A stretch of DNA of 64,000 nucleotides from Chondrinema litorale (lineage in GTDB: Bacteria; Bacteroidota; Bacteroidia; Cytophagales; Flammeovirgaceae). A program made the position numbers and the translations under genes. The number at the start of each line of letters is the position of its first letter. Positions within the stretch are counted from its first letter, which is position 1. Below are positions 54,554 to 63,245 of this stretch, piece by piece. The stretch spans positions 2,097,421-2,161,420 of the forward strand of contig NZ_CP111043.1 in the NCBI RefSeq assembly GCF_026250525.1, in the 5' to 3' direction. Below the pieces are notes generated by a model, which was not told where the DNA came from, ran no database searches, and saw only the letters and a list, made by a program, of their open reading frames with translations.

Positions 54554-55680
54554 CTCAAACCTGCGATTAAAAATGCATAATAGTATTTAAAAGTGATGGC
54601 ATATTGGAATTGATCATCTGGTGGTAAGTCTGTTTTATTTTGATTGACTATACACCTAACTGCTTGATTTTCCTGTATTTCAAAAAGTTGCTTGACATGA
54701 AAAATATCTAACATCGATTCAAATTCATCTTTGGATAAATGCCCACTCGATACAGTAATGTGCAACTGGTTTTCAGTTTTATTTTGGGTGTATTCGCCAT
54801 TGCTCAGGGAGTAATTATCATAGAGGTAATTCCTGAACATGGTATTGGAAACTTCTTCAATACTGCGATTAGATACACCTGTTGAAATAAAAGTTTCTAA
54901 GCCTCCATAAGAATTGAAATAGATGAATTGTCGTGGCCACTCACAGTTTTTGATTTTGGGTTTTAATACCAGGTTGATCGAAGGAAACTCAGTAATGCCC
55001 ACTTCAATTTTAGTGATGGTCTTTTCTGGAGATTGATTAAAAAAATCAAATACATTGTCCCCAAATGGTAGCGTATAAAACTTAATGGCATCTAGAGTAC
55101 CATAATCTTTGGAAAGTACTGTAGTTGTAGCATCTGAATAATGAATGGTTATATTCATATTACAGGTAGTTTCAACTGTAGGGATCAGGCTAATAAAATC
55201 CCTTTGTCCTGGAGTAATAGATCTTTCCAGATTCTTATTGGTTAAAAAAGGTTTACTTCTTGGATATAGACCTTGTTTGTTTAAATATTCTACAAAGTTG
55301 AAACCTCCTAAAATGGCAATCATGTTATCTGTTGAATTGTCATCAAATTCATTTTCAAATAAACCAGGAGCTCTCCAGGCAATATAGAATCTTCTGGCAG
55401 AATAAGGCATTTCTTGTGCAACTGAAGAGTTAACATCTGGGAGTTGATGCCTTAAAAAACTTTCAATTACATATTGCAAATTGAAGGTTACATTGCCATC
55501 ATTGCCTGAATATTTGGTGGCATTGTATACATAACTAAAAGTTTCTGAAGTAGCTCCCTGGAGGTATAATCTAATTTCAATGCTGTAACCAGCTCCAGTA
55601 GGATGGTTTAAAGTAAAAGTTACTGGATTATACACATATACAAATTGATCTGGCTTTTCAACTAAGGTAACAATGCTCAT
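54550..55680 (-). CDS. phage tail protein, 376 residues
   Basis: This all-beta protein opens with VYVYNPVTFTLNHPTGAGY and has no signal peptide or membrane helix. It overlaps the tape measure stop and the next start by 4 bases each (ATGA), which is strong evidence for coupled translation. The position straight after the tape measure is that of a distal-tail (Dit-like) protein, but no Dit signature can be confirmed by eye. Confidence 0.7.
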   Translation of the reverse strand: MSIVTLVEKPDQFVYVYNPVTFTLNHPTGAGYSIEIRLYLQGATSETFSYVYNATKYSGNDGNVTFNLQYVIESFLRHQLPDVNSSVAQEMPYSARRFYIAWRAPGLFENEFDDNSTDNMIAILGGFNFVEYLNKQGLYPRSKPFLTNKNLERSITPGQRDFISLIPTVETTCNMNITIHYSDATTTVLSKDYGTLDAIKFYTLPFGDNVFDFFNQSPEKTITKIEVGITEFPSINLVLKPKIKNCEWPRQFIYFNSYGGLETFISTGVSNRSIEEVSNTMFRNYLYDNYSLSNGEYTQNKTENQLHITVSSGHLSKDEFESMLDIFHVKQLFEIQENQAVRCIVNQNKTDLPPDDQFQYAITFKYYYAFLIAGLR

Positions 55681-58600
55681 AGCTTGGAATTTTGTTCTAC
55701 ATAATCAATATCATCTTCAAATTCCCGAACCTCTTTATAAATGATCTTGGCAGTTAGACTGGATCTCCAGGTATCTATTTTCTCCATGGTAGCATTGAAC
55801 TTAGCATCTAATGCAATGATGGCACCAGCCAAATCATCATTTTTAGCCGTTTGTCCCTCCATAGAAATTTGTTTTCTTTTTTGATACCTCAAATCGGTAT
55901 TGGTTCTTTTGGCTTCAATGATCCGTTCAAAATCGGCTACTTCTGGATCTTTTCTTAAATACTCAGGAATTACATATTCATTGGCATGGACTGCTCCAGT
56001 AACAGGACCATATTGATCTCGATAAAGTGCTTTGGAACCAGTATCACCCCCATAGAAAAATGATGGGGCAGACGGGATTTCTTCGGAGTCCATTAAGTTC
56101 TTTGCCTTTACCATATTGGCTAAAACCGTAGTGATTGCAGCGGCTACCTTGATGGCATAATCAATAGGGGTGAGAGATGATTGGGCATTCTTTGCAGTAA
56201 CAGCTGCAATGGCACTACCTGTATCAATAGCAATCTGGGCAATGGTGAGGCCTTTTTGAAATTCCAGGTATTCTTGGTCATTATTTGCAGCTGCTTGCAA
56301 TAGGCCAGCTTGTAACTGAGAAAAGGCATTAAACAAGGAATTCATGGCTTGCATGGATTCTTGGGTGTTCATTTCTCGATCCTTTAAACCAGCATTGTGG
56401 ATGGCATTTAATTTCATTTGTTTGAGGGTTTCAATTTCCTCTTCTTCCAATCTTAATTCTTTGGCCATTTCAATTAAATGATCATAATGTTGCTGGATTT
56501 CATAAATCTCCCTTTCTCGATCATTTAAACCCATTTGGTAAATTTCATCTCTCAATTCATCTTGCTCCTCAGCTCTTTTTTGGGCTTCTTCTAGTCCTTT
56601 ATAATGCCTGAGTTCTTTTTCTCTTTCAAGGGCTTCCTCAAATTTTTGATATTCTTCCAGTACTTTTTGTTGCTGTTTTTTTAGCTTTTCTAGCTCAGCC
56701 TCTCCCTTTTTTTCATCTATATCAAAAGGGCTGGTGCGGGATCCATCTGGATCCTCTTCTTTAGGGTTCAATCTTTCATCAGCCACCTTTTTCCAGTATT
56801 CCAAATCAGCTTTACTTTGCACTTCGTCATCTTGAGTTTGTTTAGACAGCTGCTCCATTAATTCTTGCCTGGATTTTAAAAGCAAGTTTGTTTGGTTTTC
56901 TACTTCAAACAAGTCTCTTTTTGCTTCCTGTACATCTGCAATGGCACTGTTCAAATCCCTCACATCAGAAAGGGCTACCTCATCATAGGACCTTCGGTTT
57001 CTAATCGCTTCTTGTCTTTCTTTTTGTAAGAAGATCAAAAACTCCTGATAGTTTTCCATTTCAGTCAGGTCATCTTGATAGGAGAACCTACCTGATTCAA
57101 AGTAGGATTGGTACTTACTTTCCACCTCAGCATTTTGTTTTCTAAGTGCTGCTTCAGCTTTAATCAGTTGGAGTCTTTTTTCCGCCACTATTTCATTTTG
57201 CTCGCTGATTTTCTCATCTTCTTTTTGCAAAATAATTTTATTGATGAGTTGATCATTGATTGCTTTTATGGTTCTGGCGAGCTCTTTATTGGTCGCTGTT
57301 TCTGCATCTATACCAGCAAAATAATCTGGGTATTCTTTGATTAATTCATTGATGAGCTTTACCCTGTCTTCTTGTTGAAGGTTTACATCATAGAGCCTAT
57401 TTTTGGTTTCTATTAATTTTAACTGTTCATCCTCCAGCTTTTCAGAAAGTGGTATTTCAATATATTTAGCAACCCAAGACACCATGTTTTCGATTCCTTC
57501 CATGATTTGAGAGTTTACAAAAGCTCCTAGTAATCGCTTTTGAATTTTTTCAAGGTTTCCGGCTAGGTTATTATTCTTGATGTTGAATTCATCTGTTAAA
57601 CTGGTAGCTTTTTCCATAGCCTGATTGGCTATTTCTTGTTTTGTTTTAAGCAGGTCTGTTTGCTTGGAAAGCAAGCTGATTACTTTGATGGATTCCTGAG
57701 TGCCAATCTTTAATTCCTTCATGGTTTCGGCTACTTGCACATTGGAAAGTCCTTTCATGGATTCGGCCAGTTGTATGAGCATTTGATTGGGATCTGTATT
57801 GAGCAATTCCTTAAACTCGTCTGTGCTTAATCCCATTTGTATGGCAAATTTCTCAGATTGTTCTCCAGCTTTTAGTAAGATATTGGATAAACCTCCAGCT
57901 GCTATTTCAGCGGTGAGTCCTAATTCTTCAAAGGCAGCTGCATAACCTAAGGTTTCATCAATTCGGGGAGCTAAATCTCCTAAGGCACCTAACCTTTGAG
58001 TAAAATCTGCTACCACTGGAGCTGAAGCAGAGCCTGAGGCTGCTAGGTCATTAATGGCACTACCGATTTGATTAATGGCTTCATCAGGCTTGAGTCTTTT
58101 AGTTTCTTTAAACAGGTTTTGAAGTTTGCCTAGCTTGGTGGCCACCACATCAGCTCCTCCTCCAAAATCATCTCCTAATGAAACTACAGCTTTGTCTACT
58201 GCTTCAGTAAAGGCAAATACATCTTCTTTTGCAATACCTAACTGGCCAGCTACAGTGGCAATTTCTCTTAATTCTTTTCTTGATGTTCTTGTATCAATTT
58301 CTTTGAAGGCTTCATCCAGCTCTTTGACTTCTTCAAGGGTCATCCCAGTTTTTTTCTGGATATCTGAAAGTTCATCAGAGAGTTGGGCATTTTGATTGAT
58401 AAAACTGGAAAGGCCTTCTTTGATTAAATCTGTGGCTAAGTTAGCAGCGGCAAAGATCCCAAATGTTTTCAGGCTTTTGTTTAAGCTAAGAAAAGAGTTG
58501 TTTAGATCCAGTGCTTCATTTTTTAGGTTCTTGAGCCTTTTATCTGCCTGTTGGAACTCTCTTGATTTGCGGACAAAATCTTCACTGCCTTTTTCAGCTC

Positions 58601-58727
58601 GTTGCAATTCATTCCATAGCTTGGTGACTTCTTTTCTTGTGCCCTTAATCGTTCCATCAGATTCTTTGGTATTAATAAATAAGTTAACACGCTTATTGGT
58701 GGTATTTTTATCCATACTTTTTATCAA
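55677..58727 (-). CDS. phage tail tape measure protein (TP901 type)
   Basis: The 1016-residue protein sets tail length and passes DNA ejection signals. The TP901 core lies at about residues 95-330: DELSDIQKKTGMTLEEVKEL, VAGQLGIAKEDVFAFTEAVDK, SAPVVADFTQRLGALG, with a Gly/Ala-rich stretch. A hydrophobic region (about 375-420) and long coiled coils with many Glu, Lys and Gln follow (about 430-800). A second short hydrophobic Ala-rich part (about 825-880) follows. At about 1.5 angstrom per residue the tail would be near 150 nm, an inference. Start Met1 or Met5. Confidence 0.88.
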   Translation of the reverse strand: MIKSMDKNTTNKRVNLFINTKESDGTIKGTRKEVTKLWNELQRAEKGSEDFVRKSREFQQADKRLKNLKNEALDLNNSFLSLNKSLKTFGIFAAANLATDLIKEGLSSFINQNAQLSDELSDIQKKTGMTLEEVKELDEAFKEIDTRTSRKELREIATVAGQLGIAKEDVFAFTEAVDKAVVSLGDDFGGGADVVATKLGKLQNLFKETKRLKPDEAINQIGSAINDLAASGSASAPVVADFTQRLGALGDLAPRIDETLGYAAAFEELGLTAEIAAGGLSNILLKAGEQSEKFAIQMGLSTDEFKELLNTDPNQMLIQLAESMKGLSNVQVAETMKELKIGTQESIKVISLLSKQTDLLKTKQEIANQAMEKATSLTDEFNIKNNNLAGNLEKIQKRLLGAFVNSQIMEGIENMVSWVAKYIEIPLSEKLEDEQLKLIETKNRLYDVNLQQEDRVKLINELIKEYPDYFAGIDAETATNKELARTIKAINDQLINKIILQKEDEKISEQNEIVAEKRLQLIKAEAALRKQNAEVESKYQSYFESGRFSYQDDLTEMENYQEFLIFLQKERQEAIRNRRSYDEVALSDVRDLNSAIADVQEAKRDLFEVENQTNLLLKSRQELMEQLSKQTQDDEVQSKADLEYWKKVADERLNPKEEDPDGSRTSPFDIDEKKGEAELEKLKKQQQKVLEEYQKFEEALEREKELRHYKGLEEAQKRAEEQDELRDEIYQMGLNDREREIYEIQQHYDHLIEMAKELRLEEEEIETLKQMKLNAIHNAGLKDREMNTQESMQAMNSLFNAFSQLQAGLLQAAANNDQEYLEFQKGLTIAQIAIDTGSAIAAVTAKNAQSSLTPIDYAIKVAAAITTVLANMVKAKNLMDSEEIPSAPSFFYGGDTGSKALYRDQYGPVTGAVHANEYVIPEYLRKDPEVADFERIIEAKRTNTDLRYQKRKQISMEGQTAKNDDLAGAIIALDAKFNATMEKIDTWRSSLTAKIIYKEVREFEDDIDYVEQNSKL

Positions 58728-58778
58728 TTAGCAGGATAATTTTAAAAGGGAATCCTTTAAGAAAAAAGGACGAGAAAT

Positions 58779-59138
58779 CTACCTGATTAGAATACGTCTG
58801 GCATTAATTGTAGCCAGCTCATCACCAAGTTCTTCAGCCAGTTTAGAAACATTTTCTTCAATGATGGGATTAAACCAGGCTTTTTGTAAGGATTTAGCTC
58901 TACGACTACCCACAGGTCTTCCTTTTCCAACTCCTTTTTCTACAAATACACCATATCTGGGAAATCGAAAGGCAACGCGATCGGCAATGCCCTCTTTTTT
59001 AGAAACTCTTGCTAGTATCTTTTTTTGCAAAGTACCTGTATCTGCAATGCCTTTTTGCTGAAGAGAAAGTTTTAATTGCTGTTTGGTTAATTTACTCCAG
59101 CTACTTACTGTTTGATTTAATCCTTCATAATCTTTCAT
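58779..59138 (-). CDS. HK97 gp10-like tail-completion or head-tail protein
   Basis: The 119-residue protein has a helical N-terminus (TVSSWSKLTKQQLKLSLQQK), then FPRYGVFVEKGVGKGRPVG, then a helix EENVSKLAEELGDEL. The middle aromatic-Gly-basic segment followed by a C-terminal helix recalls gp10-family tail-completion proteins, and the place just upstream of the tape measure fits. Its start overlaps the 84-residue gene by 14 bases. The call rests mainly on context. Confidence 0.6.
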   Translation of the reverse strand: MKDYEGLNQTVSSWSKLTKQQLKLSLQQKGIADTGTLQKKILARVSKKEGIADRVAFRFPRYGVFVEKGVGKGRPVGSRRAKSLQKAWFNPIIEENVSKLAEELGDELATINARRILIR

Positions 59139-59379
59139 AGAGCAAAATATCTAGTTTGAAATACTCAAAATCAGCTTGATGGCTGATCATGTAGTTGAAC
59201 ATATTAACTTGGCTTGAAAGACTTAAATTGACATAGTCTAACAAGCTAATTGATCTAATTTGATAATTGTGATCTAATAGAAAAAATATAAGCTCGACCA
59301 CCTGTTTTTCAAATCCTTCAGCTTCTCTAATATAAGCTAGGTGTTTATTTTTATTATTTGCTTTTATACACACTTCCAT
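59125..59379 (-). CDS. hypothetical small phage protein, 84 residues
   Basis: There is no recognised family. It is a mainly helical, Leu- and Tyr-rich protein (VVELIFFLLDHNYQIRSISL) without clear membrane helices. It overlaps the following gene by 14 bases, so it belongs to the tail cassette. It is the first cassette gene left of the inverted ROCO gene. A tail assembly chaperone is possible, but no slippery frameshift site was found. Confidence 0.6.
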   Translation of the reverse strand: MEVCIKANNKNKHLAYIREAEGFEKQVVELIFFLLDHNYQIRSISLLDYVNLSLSSQVNMFNYMISHQADFEYFKLDILLYERL

Positions 59380-59414
59380 TTCCCTGACAATAAAGCTAAA
59401 TAAATCCTGACATT

Positions 59415-59460
59415 CTATTTAATAGAAATTGTCTATAATTCCTATATTGCTATTAAATAG
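59415..59460. promoter_or_regulatory. paired palindromic boxes in the ROCO/tail divergent promoter
   Basis: CTATTTAATAG (59415-59425) and CTATTAAATAG (59450-59460) are exact reverse complements, each itself almost palindromic, with centres 35 bases apart. The first extends to the 15-base palindrome TTCTATT-T-AATAGAA. The second ends 14 bases before the ROCO ATG and is followed by TAATTTTTG, one base longer than a -7 box. Together they look like a pair of repressor sites. Confidence 0.5.
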
Positions 59461-59474
59461 TAATTTTTGAGCTG

Positions 59475-62400
59475 ATGAATAATGATATAAGTCCTGCTAA
59501 CAAATTAATAGAAGAATGTCTGAAAACTAAAAATCCAGAATTAGATTTAGGTAATTGTGGAATTAAAAGCTTAGATGACCTGCCAAAACTATCAAAATGT
59601 GTCCATTTAAAAACATTAAGTTTTAACTTTAAAAGATGGGATCATATCAATAAGAGATGGATTTTTAGTGAAAATATAGGCCCAAGTAATAATTTTATAA
59701 AAGATTTCACAAAAATAAAAAGCCTCACAAGGTTAATAAGTTTAGACCTGTCCTATAGTAGGATACAAGATTATAGCTTTTTAGATAACCTCAAAAGCCT
59801 AGAGTCTTTAGGCTTGAGCTATAATAGGATTCAAGATATCAGTTTTTTACAAAACCTCACTAATATAAAGTATTTAGACCTGAGTGACAATCAAATCCAA
59901 GATTTCAGTCCATTACAAAATCTAAATAAATTACAATCTTTAAAATTGATGAGGAATGGAATACAAAACATCAGTACTTTGCAAATGCTCTCCAGTCTAG
60001 AACATTTAGATCTGAGTAGAAATAAAATCCAAGATATTAGTTCTTTGCAAAACATCACCAATATACAACATTTAGACCTGAGCAACAATCAAATCCAAGA
60101 TTTCAGTGTTTTACAAAAGTTCATTAATCTTAATTCTTTATCCCTAAGACTGAATCAAATTCAAGATTATAGTTTTTTACAAAACCTCACTAAAATACAA
60201 CATCTAGATCTGAGCGACAATCAAATCCAAGATGTCAGCTTTTTACAAACGATCTCTAGTCTACGTTTTTTATTCTTGAATTATAATCAAATCCAAGATA
60301 TAAAGCCTTTACAAAAGCTAACTAAATTACATACTTTATATCTGATCAAAAATCGAATCCAAGATATAAAACCCCTACAAGAACTCACTGAATTAGAGTT
60401 TTTAAACCTGAACGAAAATAAAATCCGAGATATTAAACCTTTATTATCATTGATTCGAAAAGGTAGAAATGTCACTTTAGAAAATTTTCAGCTTGGATTG
60501 TGTCTTTCTAAGAATCCTATAACAAACCCACCAGAAAATATTGTAAAGCAAGGAAATGCTGCTATTATTAATTATTTTGATCAGGTCAAAAAACAAGGAG
60601 AAGCCCCTCTATATGAGGTCAGAATGATGATTTTAGGTCAGGGAGGTGCTGGGAAAACAACCTTTGCCAATTTGCAGGTAGATCCTGATTACAAGGTAGA
60701 ACCTAAAAAGCAAAAATCTACCCTAGGTGTTATTATTCATAGGAACCATCAATACAAACATCAACAAGTTGATAATCAAATGGTTCATTCTCACCTGTGG
60801 GACTTTGGAGGACAGGATATTCAAAAAATGTTACATCAATTTTTTATTGCTGAAAACTGTTTATATGTCATTGTATCTGATAAAAGAGCAGAAAATACCA
60901 ATTTTGATTACTGGCTTCAAATTATACAATTGTTAGGTCGTAAAAGTACTGTTATTGTAATAGAGAATCCTATAAACTCTAAATATGCTATTAAAGACTT
61001 CGCTTTGATTAAGTATAGAGAGCTTTTTCCTGACTTAACTATTGAAAGACAAGAAGTGAACTTTTTATATGCAAGAGATAAGGCTAGAAAAAGATGGGAA
61101 GCTCTTAATGAATTAATTGAAGAAAAAATTTCAGATTTAGAAATTGTTAACCGCAAAGTGCCTAAACATTGGACAAAGGTAAGAAATGTTTTGACCAAAA
61201 GGATTCCTGAAAAATGTATCTCAAGAGATGAATATTACAAACTTTGCGCAGATTCTGAAATTAACATGACTCCTGGAGAAAGTGATTTGTGCTTATCCTA
61301 TTTTAAATCTTTGGGAGATGTGACCTATTTTGAAGATAGAGAGTTACGGAACCGTATTATTTTAGACCAAAACTGGTTGATTAAAGGATTGTATTTCATT
61401 CTTTCTGAAAAAAAATTCAAGGCTCATAATGGTGGAAAATTTACTCGTCAAGAAGCTTATGATAAATGGCATAAGGAAGGTTATGATGAAGATAAGAAAG
61501 GTTTATTATTGAGTTTATTACTCAAAGACGGTTTTGACTTGTGTTATGAATTACCTTATCAAAAGGATATATATATAGCTCCATTATTACTTCAAAATGA
61601 TAAACCCGAGAGCTGGAAGTATGAAACACAACTTTATTTTCGCTATCAATATGGATTTATCCCTTTTGGGTTAATTTCTCGATTGATAGTAAGGGTTCAT
61701 GAAAAAATTCATCAAGAAAAACGATGGGAAACGGGAGTCCATTTGATTGATGGAGAAACTTTTGCTGAAATTGAGTACAAGGTTGACCCTGATGAAAATC
61801 AGCATGTTATTGATATTAAATTAAGTGGGAATAACTGTAAAGCTTTATTAAACTTCATCCGTACTGAAGTAATTTACTTGCATAAGGATTTTGAAAATTT
61901 GAATGCGAAAACAATGGCAGGTTGTAATTGCCCTAAATGCAAAAACTTAATGAAAATAGGTAAAAAACCCACTTTCCATGATTATAAAGATTTAGAGGGC
62001 AAAATACTTAACAACAAATATTATATTTCTTGTAGACAAAATGAATACAATGATGTGAGTATAGGGCAGATATTAGGAGATATCATTATTGAGAATGCAG
62101 GGAAATCTAATATAGATCAAGAATTATTATTTAAATTAAAAGAAATGAATATGAGTATCAATCAGATTAAAAATGAAAATAAGATTGAAAATGTGGGGAA
62201 TCCGAACATAGCAACTAATGTTGGTCAACAGGCTAATCAATCTCAAGAAAACCAACAAAATCAATCTACTAATATTAGTATTGATATTAAAATGATTGGA
62301 GAATTGTTAAGTCAAGCTGAGATGTTAAAAGAAGATATTGTAGAGGAATTGGAATTGGCTATTGAAAAAATTACTGAAAGAGAGATAAAGTTAATTGAAC

Positions 62401-62669
62401 GAGATGTTTCTAAAGCTGAAGAAGCACTAAAAGAAATTGAAATAGCTGCGAAGGAGAAAAAGGACCCTTCTCCGAAATCCAAAAATCGTTTGAAACAATT
62501 TATCAATGATTTATCGGATGAAAAGTCATTACTTAACAAAGGATTGAAATTGTTGAGAAAAGGTAAAGATTATGGAGTGAACTTAGCTAATGGCTATAAT
62601 ATGCTTGCCAAAGGAATAGGAATGGATGAAGTTCCCCAAGAAGTATTGGATGCAATAAAGTTATTATAA
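59475..62669 (+). CDS. LRR-Roc-COR (ROCO family) GTPase protein, prophage cargo
   Basis: The 1064-residue protein starts at ATG 59475. Residues 90-331 hold eleven uninterrupted 22-residue leucine-rich repeats. A Roc GTPase domain follows: P-loop GQGGAGKTT (388-396), a switch with STLGV (415-419), and G3 WDFGGQDI (442-449). The G4 motif is altered (ENPINSK, 497-503, instead of N/TKxD). A COR-like region (about 560-800) follows, then Cys at 817, 819, 822 and 853 that could bind zinc, an Asn/Gln-rich linker (about 895-935) and a C-terminal helical domain (about 940-1064). Known ROCO proteins are dimeric GTPases. It is opposite in strand to the flanking tail genes, with its own promoter region. 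The defence role is inference. Confidence 0.88.
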   Translation: MNNDISPANKLIEECLKTKNPELDLGNCGIKSLDDLPKLSKCVHLKTLSFNFKRWDHINKRWIFSENIGPSNNFIKDFTKIKSLTRLISLDLSYSRIQDYSFLDNLKSLESLGLSYNRIQDISFLQNLTNIKYLDLSDNQIQDFSPLQNLNKLQSLKLMRNGIQNISTLQMLSSLEHLDLSRNKIQDISSLQNITNIQHLDLSNNQIQDFSVLQKFINLNSLSLRLNQIQDYSFLQNLTKIQHLDLSDNQIQDVSFLQTISSLRFLFLNYNQIQDIKPLQKLTKLHTLYLIKNRIQDIKPLQELTELEFLNLNENKIRDIKPLLSLIRKGRNVTLENFQLGLCLSKNPITNPPENIVKQGNAAIINYFDQVKKQGEAPLYEVRMMILGQGGAGKTTFANLQVDPDYKVEPKKQKSTLGVIIHRNHQYKHQQVDNQMVHSHLWDFGGQDIQKMLHQFFIAENCLYVIVSDKRAENTNFDYWLQIIQLLGRKSTVIVIENPINSKYAIKDFALIKYRELFPDLTIERQEVNFLYARDKARKRWEALNELIEEKISDLEIVNRKVPKHWTKVRNVLTKRIPEKCISRDEYYKLCADSEINMTPGESDLCLSYFKSLGDVTYFEDRELRNRIILDQNWLIKGLYFILSEKKFKAHNGGKFTRQEAYDKWHKEGYDEDKKGLLLSLLLKDGFDLCYELPYQKDIYIAPLLLQNDKPESWKYETQLYFRYQYGFIPFGLISRLIVRVHEKIHQEKRWETGVHLIDGETFAEIEYKVDPDENQHVIDIKLSGNNCKALLNFIRTEVIYLHKDFENLNAKTMAGCNCPKCKNLMKIGKKPTFHDYKDLEGKILNNKYYISCRQNEYNDVSIGQILGDIIIENAGKSNIDQELLFKLKEMNMSINQIKNENKIENVGNPNIATNVGQQANQSQENQQNQSTNISIDIKMIGELLSQAEMLKEDIVEELELAIEKITEREIKLIERDVSKAEEALKEIEIAAKEKKDPSPKSKNRLKQFINDLSDEKSLLNKGLKLLRKGKDYGVNLANGYNMLAKGIGMDEVPQEVLDAIKLL
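59742..60467 (+). repeat. eleven tandem 66-base units coding for the LRR domain
   Basis: The unit length is exactly 66 bases (22 codons) throughout. Blocks starting at 59850, 60048 and 60180 are very alike at DNA level (each begins CAAAACxTCAC and ends near AATCAAATCCAAGAT), at distances of 198 and 132 bases, three and two units. Such DNA similarity suggests recent duplication or gene conversion among units. Confidence 0.75.
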
Positions 62670-62733
62670 TTACTAGATATGTTAAGTAGGAACTTTCTAT
62701 TTGAATTGGCTATTTTTGCCAAATAAATCTAGG

Positions 62734-62767
62734 AAATTCAGGCCGTAAATAATTACGACCTGAATTT
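62734..62767. terminator. long hairpin between the convergent ROCO and 118-residue genes
   Basis: Arms 62734-62748 and 62753-62767 pair at 14 of 15 positions (the odd pair is G-U in minus-strand RNA) with a 4-base loop. No T run follows on either side. It probably ends transcription from both directions, or protects RNA ends. Confidence 0.6.
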
Positions 62768-62866
62768 AACTCAGCAATAGTGAAAAAACATTATTTGGCT
62801 TTTTCGACTCAAACAAAATTAATGATAAGTTTTGCCAAATTCAGAATATTCTTCGGTTAAAAAATC

Positions 62867-63223
62867 TTATTCTGATTTTAATGTCTTGACATTTTTTACA
62901 ATTCTCTTAATGCCATTATAGGTTTCAACTGCCCCAAAGAAAATCTCTTTGGCTTCCTCTCGATTACACTCAAAATGATTTTGAATTTCATTGTAAATGT
63001 ATTCTGCTTCATCATTACTGATATCAGAAATTTCTAAAGCAATTTCTTTTCGCTTCTTCCAATCTTTCTTGGCTAGTTTGAATTCATCTCGAAGTGAAAG
63101 GATTTCCCAAAAACTCACCTTTTCATCTTCTATAATTTCATGATAAGCAACTGCTGAAATACCAATCGTTTTAATGGCAGCTGTTAAGTTTTCTACTCCA
63201 TACTTTTCTGTACTGTTATCCAT
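62867..63223 (-). CDS. hypothetical phage protein, 118 residues
   Basis: There is no recognised family. It is almost wholly helical and charged (WEILSLRDEFKLAKKDWKKR, NDEAEYIYNEIQNHFECNRE), with no signal peptide. It ends in KNVKTLKSE. It follows the 238-residue gene by 22 bases in the same direction, and before the ROCO insertion it would have run into the 84-residue tail gene. Its role is unknown. Confidence 0.65.
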   Translation of the reverse strand: MDNSTEKYGVENLTAAIKTIGISAVAYHEIIEDEKVSFWEILSLRDEFKLAKKDWKKRKEIALEISDISNDEAEYIYNEIQNHFECNREEAKEIFFGAVETYNGIKRIVKNVKTLKSE

Positions 63224-63245
63224 AGTCTTTTTTTTGCTAAGGTAT

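Noticed and set aside
52096..59379. Contractile injection system (eCIS, T6SS) or tailocin
   Set aside because: There is no sheath, tube, AAA ATPase or spike gene in view; the tape measure with overlapping tail-tip-like genes fits a long non-contractile tail better.
59475..62669. Roc protein as part of a known anti-phage class such as Avs or a bacterial NACHT protein
   Set aside because: The nucleotide-binding motifs are those of a Roc GTPase (WDFGGQ), not of a STAND ATPase, so those classes do not apply.
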